This document shows positions 54,748-63,520 of a DNA stretch of 64,000 nucleotides, one piece after another. This DNA comes from Larsenimonas rhizosphaerae. GTDB lineage: Bacteria; Pseudomonadota; Gammaproteobacteria; Pseudomonadales; Halomonadaceae. The notes under the pieces are model-generated. The model saw nothing but the letters and a program-made list of their open reading frames with translations. It did not search any database and was not told the DNA's origin. The first letter of the stretch is position 1. Each line of letters begins with the position of its first letter. A program made the translations under genes and the position numbers. The stretch covers positions 769,366-833,365 of the forward strand of contig NZ_JAMLJK010000001.1 of assembly GCF_023700005.1 (NCBI RefSeq), read 5' to 3'.

Positions 54748-56522
54748 AAGCCATTATCATCACGGCCTGCCCAAGTGGCATGGCAACGACGTTTTTGGCC
54801 GCTCGACGGCTTGAGCTTGCAGCTTCCCGACGTGGGTGGGAGGTTGTGGTGGATAACCAGAGCGATCTGGGCCAGTCGCAAACAGCCAGTGACGACCAGG
54901 TGCGCGATGCGGACCTGATCGTGGTGGCTGCGGGACGGGCGATCGATCTATCGCGTTTCAGCGGCAAGCCGCTTTACAAGGGCGCGATTGAAGATGCGCT
55001 GCCGAACCCGGATGCCTTTCTGGCCATGGCCCAGGAAAAGGCCGCACCCTGGTCTGGCAGTGCTTCCGAGCCTGCTGAACAGGCCACCGGCGCAGCCGCG
55101 CCGGCGCCTGCCGCCGATGGTGGAAAGAAGCATATCGTGGCAGTTACTGCATGCCCGACCGGGGTGGCGCATACCTTCATGGCTGCTGAAGCCCTGAGCG
55201 CTGCCGGCAAGGCCCAGGGGCACCACATACGTGTGGAAACCCAAGGCTCGGTAGGGGCTCAGGACAAGCTGACGCCGGAGGAAATCGCTCAGGCCGATGT
55301 GGTTATTCTGGCCTGTGACATTGAAGTAGACCCGACGCGCTTTGAAGGCAAGCCGATTTATCGCACCTCGACCGGCAGTGCCCTGAAAAAATCAAAGCAG
55401 ACCATTGAAACGGCGTTGGCCGAGGCTCGTGTCGAGCAGGCAGGCAGCTCTGCCGGCAGTAGCGGTGGCGGTAGTGTCAAGGAAAAGGGCATCTACAAGC
55501 ACCTGCTGACCGGGGTGTCCTTCATGCTGCCGATGGTGGTGGCAGGTGGCCTGTGTATCGCGCTGTCCTTTGTGTTCGGGATCAAGGCCTTCGAAGAGGA
55601 AGGAACTCTGGCAGCGGCCCTGATGCAGATTGGTGGCGGCAGTGCCTTCAAGCTGATGGTGCCGGTACTGGCAGGTTACATTGCCTACTCGATTGCCGAC
55701 CGACCCGGCATTGCCCCCGGCATGATCGGTGGCTGGCTGGCAGCCAGCCTGGGTGCGGGATTCATTGGCGGTATTCTGGCAGGGTTTCTGGCCGGGTATG
55801 CGGCGATGGCGGTTACCCGCTACGTCAAGCTGCCGGCCAGTGTTGAATCACTCAAGCCGATTCTGATTATTCCCCTGCTGGCGAGCCTCTTTACCGGTCT
55901 GGTGATGATTTATGTCGTGGGTACGCCGGTAGCTGCCATCATGACCGCACTGACCGACTTCCTGAAGTCGATGGGGACGGGTAATGCGGTTCTGCTGGGT
56001 CTGCTGCTTGGCGGGATGATGTGTGTGGACATGGGGGGCCCGGTCAACAAGGCTGCCTATACCTTTGGCGTTGGTCTGCTGTCTTCTGAAACCTATGGCC
56101 CGATGGCTGCCATCATGGCTGGTGGCATGGTACCGGCGATCGGCATGGGTATTGCCAGCATGCTTGCAAAGCGCAAGTTCGCTCAGGCAGAGCAGGAAGC
56201 CGGCAAGGCCTCGTTCGTACTCGGCCTGTGCTTTATCAGTGAGGGGGCCATTCCCTTTGCTGCCAAGGATCCGCTACGGGTTATCCCCATCTGCATCATC
56301 GGCGGCGCAGTCACGGGCGCCATGTCCATGTTCTTCAAGATTACCCTGATGGCGCCACATGGTGGGCTCTTTGTGCTGTTGATTCCCAATGCGGTCAATC
56401 ATGCACTGCTGTATCTGCTGTCCATCGCGGCAGGCTCGCTGATCGTGGGCGTGCTGTATGCACTGCTCAAGCCGGCACCGGCTCCGGAAGCCAGTCTTGA
56501 AGGCGAGACCAGCGCCGGGTAA
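54744..56522 (+). CDS. fruA: Fructose PTS permease, EIIB'-EIIB-EIIC
   Basis: Membrane transporter of 592 residues. Two IIB-type domains lie at the N-terminus: residues 1-100 with a CPSG site at C9, and about 128-230 with C137 in TACPTGVAHTFMAA. The IIC domain (about 250-590) has some ten membrane segments and the signature GGMMCVDMGGPVNKAAY. In E. coli FruA the first IIB' domain has lost its CPxG motif, but here it is intact. ATG 54744 overlaps the fruK stop (ATGA). A terminator follows. Confidence 0.95.
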   Translation: MKAIIITACPSGMATTFLAARRLELAASRRGWEVVVDNQSDLGQSQTASDDQVRDADLIVVAAGRAIDLSRFSGKPLYKGAIEDALPNPDAFLAMAQEKAAPWSGSASEPAEQATGAAAPAPAADGGKKHIVAVTACPTGVAHTFMAAEALSAAGKAQGHHIRVETQGSVGAQDKLTPEEIAQADVVILACDIEVDPTRFEGKPIYRTSTGSALKKSKQTIETALAEARVEQAGSSAGSSGGGSVKEKGIYKHLLTGVSFMLPMVVAGGLCIALSFVFGIKAFEEEGTLAAALMQIGGGSAFKLMVPVLAGYIAYSIADRPGIAPGMIGGWLAASLGAGFIGGILAGFLAGYAAMAVTRYVKLPASVESLKPILIIPLLASLFTGLVMIYVVGTPVAAIMTALTDFLKSMGTGNAVLLGLLLGGMMCVDMGGPVNKAAYTFGVGLLSSETYGPMAAIMAGGMVPAIGMGIASMLAKRKFAQAEQEAGKASFVLGLCFISEGAIPFAAKDPLRVIPICIIGGAVTGAMSMFFKITLMAPHGGLFVLLIPNAVNHALLYLLSIAAGSLIVGVLYALLKPAPAPEASLEGETSAG

Positions 56523-56565
56523 TTACGATGGCTTTCTACATCTCTCTGTTATATCTCTCTTTTCA

Positions 56566-56588
56566 GGCGCTGCAAGGCGCCTTTTTTA
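56566..56588 (+). terminator. Rho-independent terminator after fruA
   Basis: AGGCGC (56566-56571) pairs with GCGCCT (56578-56583) over a 6-nt loop, followed by a run of T residues. Confidence 0.85.
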
Positions 56589-56644
56589 TGGGCGACGTGG
56601 CAGGCCGATGTGTAAAAGGTGGCCCTGTCGGACGAGCAGACACG

Positions 56645-56670
56645 AAAAGGCCGACCCGCAGGGGTCGGCC
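56645..56670 (-). terminator. Rho-independent terminator after betT
   Basis: GGCCGACCC (56649-56657) pairs with GGGTCGGCC (56662-56670) around a 4-nt loop; on the minus strand TTTT follows. It ends the betT transcript. Confidence 0.85.
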
Positions 56671-56697
56671 AAAGGGATACCGGTCAGATCGGCCGGG

Positions 56698-58770
56698 TTA
56701 CTCGGGCAGCTCCGGGCTGTCCGGTATGGTGGCCGAGCTGCCGGGTGCTTCACGGCTCATGTGCAGGAAGTTCATGTGGCGCTCGTATTGGTCGAGGATA
56801 TCCTCGATAACCTGATCGCGGGTATAGCCCATCAGGTCGTACCCCTGACTGCCTTCCAGCAGATAAACCTCCAGCCGGTAATATTGATCATATTCCCGGT
56901 GTGCGAAGGCAGGTGTCTCGAAGCTTCGTGCCCAGATCTGATAGGTGAAGTTCTGTTCATCATCCAGCATCACATTCAGTGCCAGATGAGGAATGTCTTC
57001 CTCGCCATGAATCAGCTCGGCTCTGGCGCCCTGCTTGTTAAGCTCCTCACAGACCTCTTCCATGGCGGGCAGGCAGATGTCCTGCTGGAAGGCCTTGATC
57101 TGCTCGACGGTCGGGAAGTCCATGGAGCGGCTCAGGCGTTTGCGCCAGTCCAGGGCCGCGCCGTGCTCACCGGTACTGGTACGGCTTGAGAGTTGCCCGG
57201 AAAGGCTGGCCATCTTGCTGTCCTCGCGGAAGCTTTCCATCCGCAGCGACTTGTAGAGGCCTGCTATCACAAAGAACATCACGAACGAGAAGGGCAGGCC
57301 CATGACGACCACCATGCTTTGCAGGGCGGACACGCCATCGGTCAGCAGCAGGGCAAAGGTCAGCAGGCCGATCACGACAGACCAGAAGATACGCAGCCAG
57401 GTCGGTGCGTCATGGTTGGGGTCCGGAATGATGGATGTGAAGTTACCCAGTACCAGCGCGCCGGAATCGGCAGAGGTGACATAAAACAGCATGCCCAAAA
57501 GGGTGGCCAGACCTGCAGTCCAGGTAATGCCCGGGTATTGGCTCAGCAGGGCATACAGTCCCTGTTCAGGGTTGTTCATTGCCAGCTGGCCGAAGTCGGC
57601 ATTACCGCTCAGGATCATCTCGATGGCGCTGTTACCGAAGATCGAGATCCACAGTAGGGTAAATACAAACGGAATGGTCAGGGTGCCGATCACAAACTCG
57701 CGGATGGTACGACCGCGTGAAATGCGCGCCAGAAACAGGCCGACAAACGGAGCCCAGGCAACCCACCATGCCCAGAAGAACAGGGTCCACCAGTTCAGCC
57801 ATTCGGACGTATCAGCGGCGGTATCAGGGTTGTTGAGGCGAAAGGCGAACGTGTCCATGGTCATGCTGGTGAATCGGCTGATGTAATCGCCAACGTTCTG
57901 TACCAGCGCATTGAGCAGGAAGATGGTCTTGCCTTCTACCAGTACAAAGGCCAGCAGGGCCAGGGCCAGCAGCACGTTGAATTCCGACAGGCGACGAATG
58001 CCCTTGTCGACGCCGGCGACCACGGAGATGGTAGCGAGCACGATGGAGACAAGAATCAGCGCGCCCTGAATGGCAATGCTGCCTGGAATATCAAACAGGA
58101 AGGTCAGGCCATAGTTCAGCTGCACCACGCCGATGCCCAGGCTGGTCGCGATACCGAACACGGTGCCGATGACTGCTGCGATATCCACGCTATGGCCGAT
58201 GACACCTTCGACCCTTTTCCCGAACAGCGGATAAAGCGCGCTGCGGATGGTCAGGGGCAGGTTATAGCGATAGCTGAAATAAGCCAGTGCCATGCCCATC
58301 AGGGCATACATGCCCCAGCCGGTAATGCCGTAGTGGAACATGGCCCAGACCGTAGCCTGACGAGCAGCTTCCATGCTGCCGCCGTCAGTGGTCGGTGGGG
58401 CGAGAAACTGGGTAACCGGTTCGGCCACACAGAAAAACAGCAGATCGATCCCGATGCCTGCGGCAAACAGCATGGAGGCCCAGGACATCAGGCTGAATTC
58501 GGGGCGAGAGTGCTTGGGGCCGAGTCGAATATTCCCGAAGCGTGAGCAGGCAACAAAAATGACGAAGGCAAGGTACAGCGTGCCTGCCAGCATGTAGTAC
58601 CAGCCAAAGGTGTTGGATATCCACCCCAGCATGGTGAAGATGATTTCCTGTGCCTGGGTGGTATAGAACATGGCCCAGAAGGCAAAGATCACGATAAAAA
58701 AGGCCGAACCAAAAAAAACGGTCGGATTCAGTCTTGCCCTGGGTGTATTTTCCGTTTCATGCGATGTCAT
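56698..58770 (-). CDS. betT: BCCT-family choline transporter (BetT-like)
   Basis: Sodium- or proton-coupled betaine/choline/carnitine transporter of 690 residues with 12 predicted membrane helices (about 15-515), the BCCT signature WTLFFWAWWVAWAPFVGLFLA region with RISRGRTIREF, and a long cytoplasmic C-terminal extension (about 520-690) like that of E. coli BetT, which senses osmotic stress. Choline uptake would feed glycine betaine synthesis. No betIBA genes are in the window, but a BetI-like palindrome lies about 200 nt upstream. The substrate is assigned from length and family features. Confidence 0.88.
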   Translation of the reverse strand: MTSHETENTPRARLNPTVFFGSAFFIVIFAFWAMFYTTQAQEIIFTMLGWISNTFGWYYMLAGTLYLAFVIFVACSRFGNIRLGPKHSRPEFSLMSWASMLFAAGIGIDLLFFCVAEPVTQFLAPPTTDGGSMEAARQATVWAMFHYGITGWGMYALMGMALAYFSYRYNLPLTIRSALYPLFGKRVEGVIGHSVDIAAVIGTVFGIATSLGIGVVQLNYGLTFLFDIPGSIAIQGALILVSIVLATISVVAGVDKGIRRLSEFNVLLALALLAFVLVEGKTIFLLNALVQNVGDYISRFTSMTMDTFAFRLNNPDTAADTSEWLNWWTLFFWAWWVAWAPFVGLFLARISRGRTIREFVIGTLTIPFVFTLLWISIFGNSAIEMILSGNADFGQLAMNNPEQGLYALLSQYPGITWTAGLATLLGMLFYVTSADSGALVLGNFTSIIPDPNHDAPTWLRIFWSVVIGLLTFALLLTDGVSALQSMVVVMGLPFSFVMFFVIAGLYKSLRMESFREDSKMASLSGQLSSRTSTGEHGAALDWRKRLSRSMDFPTVEQIKAFQQDICLPAMEEVCEELNKQGARAELIHGEEDIPHLALNVMLDDEQNFTYQIWARSFETPAFAHREYDQYYRLEVYLLEGSQGYDLMGYTRDQVIEDILDQYERHMNFLHMSREAPGSSATIPDSPELPE

Positions 58771-59215
58771 GAACGATCCTCTTCAAGTTATTGGAATCCG
58801 CCGTGAGTCGGCGGTACCTGTCCGCATTACACGGTGCAGGCGCACTTCATTTTCCTGCCCCGTGACGGGAGCCATGAATGAACGTGCGAAACGGGTCATG
58901 CTGAGTAAGCCAGTCAGTCATGTTGCCTTCTGACCGGCGTGACCGAATAGCGTCATGCTATAACTTTTTTTATTGATCGATCGTTCAATTAAAGTACAGG
59001 GATTGGTCTTCGCCTTCAACAGCCCCGCCACGATTGATGCGGCATGCGTATTGGCACTTCGTCTAACGGCGGGAACATGGCGGAAATTGAGCCAACGGCC
59101 TGCGACGATGTCCACGCCTGGCTTGAAGGCCCGTACCGGGGCCCGCTCGGACGGTTTAACCTGCCAGTCATTACGGGGGATAATGATGTGAGCGCGAAGA
59201 AGGCCGTTTGCCGAC
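58771..59215. other. 445-bp intergenic region between betT and the nitronate monooxygenase
   Basis: No gene is supported; short open frames here lack ribosome sites and family features. It should hold the betT promoter. An A-rich stretch on the minus strand (58962-58971) and a palindrome at 58972-58989 mark the likely control region. The leader of betT could therefore be about 180 nt long. Confidence 0.5.
58972..58989. promoter_or_regulatory. BetI-like palindromic operator upstream of betT
   Basis: ATTGATCGATCGTTCAAT pairs at 8 of 9 positions about its centre. The ATTGA...TCAAT arms resemble the choline-responsive BetI sites. It lies 202-219 nt before the betT start. Confidence 0.55.
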
Positions 59216-60229
59216 TCAACGACACAGCGAAGCCAGCAGGCTGGCGGCCGAGCCGGTCGAGATGTGGTGAACCCGGCTGCCGGCCCACAGGTTCTTCCAC
59301 TCGATATGTTCCGTCTGGTGGCGCAGGGGTGCCGTCAGCAGGGCCTGCCAAGGCCAAGGGGCAATGTCGCGTGGTGCTCGTGGGCTCATCCATGCATTGC
59401 GAAGGCCTCGGGCCAGGCGACCGGATGCTGCCATGGTGACCTCAGTGGCGTCCTGGCCTGCATCTTCCAGAGCGCATCGCCAGCCATACGGCGTGCCGGC
59501 TTCATCGGCCAGCAGAAAGGCCGTGCCGCACTGTGCACCGTCAGCGCCGTGCTGTCGCGCACGGCGAACATCCAGCGCGCTCATCAGGCCGCCGGCAGCA
59601 ATCAGAGGTTGGGTGATGTGCGGACGGCAGGCCCGCAACAGGGCGTTCAGGGGCTGACCCTGGCCATGAGGGTTATGGCTGCCGCAGTGGCCTCCGGCTT
59701 CCTCGCCCTGCAGGACAATGGCATCGACGCCGCTGTGTGCCAGGCCATTGGCTTCAAACACGCTGGTGGCCGTGCCGACAAGCGCGATGTTTCGAGCCCG
59801 ACACGCCTTTATATGACGCTGATCGAGAATGCCGAAGGTAAAGGAGAATATGGCCGGCTGTACGGCCAGCATGGCCTCGAACTGGTCTTCAAACGCAGGC
59901 AGGTCGTCGAGCTGCTCCGGCATGGGTACGCCGGCGGCAGCGTAGCACGGTTTAAGCGCCAGGCGAGCCCTGTCCATGTCGCAGCCATGTTGCGCGTCCC
60001 GTGGGGGAATGAACAAATTCAGTGCGAACGGCGCCGAGGTGCAGGCGCGAACGTGCTGTGTCTGTTCGATAATGTCGGCAGGGGTCATGTAGCCTGCGGC
60101 AAGACTGCCGACGGCCCCCTGGCGGGCAATGGCCGCCACCAGTTCCGGAGTGGTTATCCCTTCGGACATGGGCGCCTGAATGATGGCGTGTCTGAATTCG
60201 AGATCGGCTATGAAAAGCGGTGCGGCCAT
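59216..60229 (-). CDS. Nitronate monooxygenase family protein
   Basis: FMN-dependent TIM-barrel enzyme of 337 residues. It shows HAIIQAPMSEGITTPELVAAI, GAVGSLAAGYM, FALNLFIP, FTFGILDQRH, and the conserved glycine/histidine stretch AIVLQGEEAGGHCGSH containing the putative catalytic histidine, then LIAAGGL and GADGAQCGTAFL for phosphate binding. It would oxidise propionate-3-nitronate or alkyl nitronates, or act as a quinone reductase. ATG 60229 has GGGAGG upstream. The plus-strand open frame here is a shadow. Confidence 0.88.
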   Translation of the reverse strand: MAAPLFIADLEFRHAIIQAPMSEGITTPELVAAIARQGAVGSLAAGYMTPADIIEQTQHVRACTSAPFALNLFIPPRDAQHGCDMDRARLALKPCYAAAGVPMPEQLDDLPAFEDQFEAMLAVQPAIFSFTFGILDQRHIKACRARNIALVGTATSVFEANGLAHSGVDAIVLQGEEAGGHCGSHNPHGQGQPLNALLRACRPHITQPLIAAGGLMSALDVRRARQHGADGAQCGTAFLLADEAGTPYGWRCALEDAGQDATEVTMAASGRLARGLRNAWMSPRAPRDIAPWPWQALLTAPLRHQTEHIEWKNLWAGSRVHHISTGSAASLLASLCR

Positions 60230-60312
60230 GCAGACCTCCCTGACAGCGTGAAGACGCCCTGTGAGGGGCCGTGGCGCGAACAGTTCATAGCAGTGTAGAA
60301 AACAGGTGGGAA

Positions 60313-60343
60313 GTTGCCAGCCCATCAAGCATGGGCTGGCAAC
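60313..60343 (-). terminator. Perfect stem-loop after the gluconate transporter gene
   Basis: GTTGCCAGCCCAT (60313-60325) pairs fully with ATGGGCTGGCAAC (60331-60343). On the minus strand it is followed by TTCCCACCTGTTTTC, a broken U tract. Confidence 0.6.
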
Positions 60344-60351
60344 AGGCAGGG

Positions 60352-61704
60352 TCAGATGAACAGGGTCAGAATCAGCGCCATGATGATACCTACAACGCCA
60401 ATGATGGTTTCCATCACTGTCCAGCTCTTCAGGGTCTGTGCTTCTGTCAGCCCGAAATAGCGGTTGACCAGCCAGAACCCCGAGTCGTTGACATGACTCA
60501 GTACCGTTGCACCGGAGGCGATGGCAATGACGATAAGCCCCAGAATCGGCCCGCTCAGATCAAGCTGGGTAATGACCGGTGCCATCAAACCGGCAGCGGT
60601 AATCATGGCCACCGTGGCGGAGCCCTGAATGACGCGTACCCCGGTGGCGATGATAAAGGCCAGCAGTACCGGTGGCAGGGAGCTGTCTGCCATGTAATGG
60701 CCGATGACGTCACCTACGCCTGAATCGATCAGGGTCTGTTTGAACACGCCACCGGCGCCGGTGACCAGAATGATGATCCCGGCAGGTTCGAGTGACTTGG
60801 TAGCTACCCCCATGACTTCTTCGCGGGACAGGCCGCGTTTGGTGCCCAGCAGGGTAAAGGCCAGCAGGGTCGTGATCAGAAGCGCCACGATCGGGCTGCC
60901 GAAAAAGCCCAGTACCTGATAGACCATGCTGCTTTCATCCAGCATGACGCCGCTGACGGTATTGGCCAGGATCAATACCAGTGGCAGCATGATGATCGAG
61001 GCAATCATCCTGAAGCCGGGCAGGTCATCATAGTTTTCACGCACCTCGCCGGCTTCCTGTTGCATGTAGTCCGGCACGGTAGCGTGGATACGCTTGCCGA
61101 TATAGGTACCGAATACCGGGCCGGCCAGAATCATGGCCGGCAGGCCGCAGATGGCACCGAACAGGATAACGTAACCCAGATCGGCATTGATCAGGTTGGC
61201 AACGGCAATCGGGCCGGGCGTCGGCGGCATGAAGGAGTGCGTGACGGCCAGGCCGGCCAGCAGCGGAATTCCGTAATGCAGGAGCGATCGACCGGTACGC
61301 TTGCCCAGGGCATAGATCAGCGGCACCAGAATTATGAAGCCGACGTCCAGAAAGACCGGAATGGCGATCATGAAACCGGCGATGGCCATGGCCCACTGGG
61401 AGCGGCCTTCACCAAAGCGCTTTAACAGCGTATTGGCGAGCCGGTCTACACCGCCGGATACCTCGAGCATCTTGCCGAACATGGCGCCAAGGCCAACGAC
61501 CGTGGCCACGAACCCCAGCGTGCCGCCCATTCCCTTCTTGACGGTTTCGACGATATCGGTCAGTGGCATACCGGTTGCAATTCCCACCAGCAGGCTGACC
61601 AGCAGCAAGGCAACAAACGCATGAAGTCGCAGCTTCATTACAAAAAACAACAGCAGAACAATGCCGCCCAAGGCGGCGGCAATCAGAACACTGGCATGAG
61701 ACAT
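60352..61704 (-). CDS. Gluconate:H+ symporter (GntP/GntT family)
   Basis: Polytopic transporter of 450 residues with about 12 membrane segments. GntP family features include GFVATVVGLGAMFGKMLEVSGG, IPVFLDVGFIILVPL, HSFMPPTPGPIAVA and the C-terminal LSHVNDSGFWLVNRYFGLTEAQTLKSWTVMETI. The divergent gluconokinase gene and the GntR site between them support gluconate as the substrate. Whether it is a high- or low-affinity form cannot be judged. Confidence 0.9.
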   Translation of the reverse strand: MSHASVLIAAALGGIVLLLFFVMKLRLHAFVALLLVSLLVGIATGMPLTDIVETVKKGMGGTLGFVATVVGLGAMFGKMLEVSGGVDRLANTLLKRFGEGRSQWAMAIAGFMIAIPVFLDVGFIILVPLIYALGKRTGRSLLHYGIPLLAGLAVTHSFMPPTPGPIAVANLINADLGYVILFGAICGLPAMILAGPVFGTYIGKRIHATVPDYMQQEAGEVRENYDDLPGFRMIASIIMLPLVLILANTVSGVMLDESSMVYQVLGFFGSPIVALLITTLLAFTLLGTKRGLSREEVMGVATKSLEPAGIIILVTGAGGVFKQTLIDSGVGDVIGHYMADSSLPPVLLAFIIATGVRVIQGSATVAMITAAGLMAPVITQLDLSGPILGLIVIAIASGATVLSHVNDSGFWLVNRYFGLTEAQTLKSWTVMETIIGVVGIIMALILTLFI

Positions 61705-61777
61705 GATGCGGGTCCCTGTGAGATAGCGCGGCGGATACCGACGATAGTGGTGCTACACGTGCGGCCTAAAACATGCG

Positions 61778-61793
61778 ATGTTATCGGTAACAT
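61778..61793. promoter_or_regulatory. GntR operator between the gluconate transporter and gntK
   Basis: ATGTTATCGGTAACAT pairs at 7 of 8 positions and matches the E. coli GntR operator consensus (ATGTTACCGGTAACAT-like). It lies 28-43 nt before gntK and 74-89 nt before the transporter start, so one site can control both. Confidence 0.85.
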
Positions 61794-61820
61794 TGCTACA
61801 TAAACAACAGGAGTTAGACC

Positions 61821-62363
61821 ATGGTTCAATCCCTTTCGGCACTGGTGTCCCGCCGTATTCTGGTCATGGGGGTCTCTGGGTCGGGCAAGTCAATGATCGG
61901 AGCGCGCCTGGCAAAAACACTGGGATGTGACTTCCATGACGGGGATGATTTTCATCCGCAGGCCAACATCGACAAGATGAGCCGCGGCGAAGCACTCAAT
62001 GATGATGATCGTGCCGGGTGGCTCGACCGCCTCAGTGAGCTGCTGGCCGAGTACCGGGATCGCGATGACAGCGTGGTGATTGCCTGCTCGGCGCTCAAGG
62101 GGCGTTATCGGCAGCATTTGCGCGAGGGAGGTGATGACAAGTTGATTGCGCTGTACCTGGACGGCAGTTATGCCCTTATTCATGCGAGAATGAGCAGACG
62201 GTCCGATCACTTCTTTTCATCGAACATGCTGGCCAGCCAGTTCCAGACGCTTGAGCCGCCCATCGGCGGTGAGGCCTTCAATATCGACATCAGTCTTTCG
62301 CCGGAGGGCGTCATGGATCAATGCCTGCGGGTCGTCGATAACTCACGCCAGCCCGGGCGCTGA
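61821..62363 (+). CDS. gntK: Gluconokinase
   Basis: Carbohydrate kinase of 180 residues making 6-phosphogluconate. It has the P-loop GVSGSGKS, FHDGDDFHPQANIDKMSRGEALNDDDRAGWL (substrate-binding region) and VIACSALKGRYR, all diagnostic for the GntK/IdnK family. CAGGAG precedes the ATG. It is divergent from the transporter and convergent with gntR, with 4 nt between stops. The product would feed the Entner-Doudoroff or pentose phosphate pathway. Confidence 0.95.
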   Translation: MVQSLSALVSRRILVMGVSGSGKSMIGARLAKTLGCDFHDGDDFHPQANIDKMSRGEALNDDDRAGWLDRLSELLAEYRDRDDSVVIACSALKGRYRQHLREGGDDKLIALYLDGSYALIHARMSRRSDHFFSSNMLASQFQTLEPPIGGEAFNIDISLSPEGVMDQCLRVVDNSRQPGR

Positions 62364-62367
62364 GTCA

Positions 62368-63399
62368 TCAGCGCCTGGTACGTGTCGTACTGGCTCGCCA
62401 GGCGATCTCGAAGCCGACATCCAGGCTGGATGACAGGGAGGAATCACCCTCGAGCCTGGCCAGCAGACGGCGCGCCGCTTCCTGGCCAATGGTGCGGCGT
62501 GGTGTCATGACCGTGGTCAGTGCCGGCTCGGTCGAGGCGGTGATATCCATGCCATTGAAGCCTGCCAGCGCCAGATCATCCGGCAGCAGGATGCCGCGTC
62601 GCTGACATTCGAACAGCGCGCCGGCGGCCAGATCGTCATTGCACATGAACAGGGCATCCAGGGATGGCCAGCGTGTCATCATGTCGTTGAGCAGTGCACC
62701 GCCAAACCGAAAGCTGGAGGGGCGGGTGGTGGTCATGCAGATATCATCACGCCGCCCTGCCTCACGCAGGGCACGTTGCCAGCCCTGGTGCCGCTGCCGG
62801 GCACGGTAGTCCATCCGGGCCCCGCCAAAACCGATTTGCTGAAACCCTGCCTCGATCAGTGCCTGTGTCATGCTGTAGCCGGCCTTTTCATGGTCGAGCC
62901 CGACCGACATGTCAATCGGGGTGTCTGAAAGCCCCATGATTTCCACGACGGGTAGCCCGGAACGCGACAGCAGGGAAAGTGTACGGTCAGTGTGTTGACC
63001 GCTGGGAAGAATGAAGCCCTCCACGCCATACCCCAGATAGGTACTGACCAGATGTTCTTCTTCCTGCAGGGAATAGCCCGAGTGCCCCAGCAGTACCTGA
63101 TAGCCGGTGTCCTGAACAATGTCATCGACGCCACGCAGCACGTCTGAAAAAACGCCGTTGGACAGGGACGGTACCAGAAGCGCTATCGCGTGTGTCCGGG
63201 CACTGGCCAGGCTTCCGGCCTGTCGATTGGGGATGTAGCCCAGGGCGTCAACCGCATCGAGAATGCGCTGGCGCAGCGGGTCCGCGACCTTGTCCGGCTG
63301 GCGCAGGGCTCGTGATACGGTGATCTTGCTGACGCCGACGTGTTCGGCTACATCGCCCAGCGTAATGCGGCCCGAACCCGGGCGGTTGCGCCGGCTCAT
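62368..63399 (-). CDS. gntR: LacI-family gluconate regulator GntR
   Basis: Repressor of 343 residues with an N-terminal helix-turn-helix (ITLGDVAEHVGVSKITVSRALRQPDKV), hinge GYIPNRQAGSLAS and a periplasmic-binding-like effector domain (about 65-335). It should repress gntK and the transporter and be released by gluconate or 6-phosphogluconate. The palindrome at 61778-61793 fits its expected binding site. ATG 63399 gives MSRRNRPGSGR, a usual short N-terminal arm; the frame runs on upstream without a good start. Confidence 0.9.
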   Translation of the reverse strand: MSRRNRPGSGRITLGDVAEHVGVSKITVSRALRQPDKVADPLRQRILDAVDALGYIPNRQAGSLASARTHAIALLVPSLSNGVFSDVLRGVDDIVQDTGYQVLLGHSGYSLQEEEHLVSTYLGYGVEGFILPSGQHTDRTLSLLSRSGLPVVEIMGLSDTPIDMSVGLDHEKAGYSMTQALIEAGFQQIGFGGARMDYRARQRHQGWQRALREAGRRDDICMTTTRPSSFRFGGALLNDMMTRWPSLDALFMCNDDLAAGALFECQRRGILLPDDLALAGFNGMDITASTEPALTTVMTPRRTIGQEAARRLLARLEGDSSLSSSLDVGFEIAWRASTTRTRR

Positions 63400-63520
63400 G
63401 GCCGCACGTCCCTGGCATGAAATGGCTTGCCGGCATCCGGCATCGACATGGCAATCATCCTGAGCATGAAGTTGAGAGGAAGCGGTGTGGTACATCGCAA
63501 GGTGTCATGGATGGTGATGC

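Noticed and set aside
59264-60298. 344-residue plus-strand open frame opposite the nitronate monooxygenase
   Set aside because: The minus-strand protein carries the full set of family motifs and a good ribosome site; the plus frame has none.
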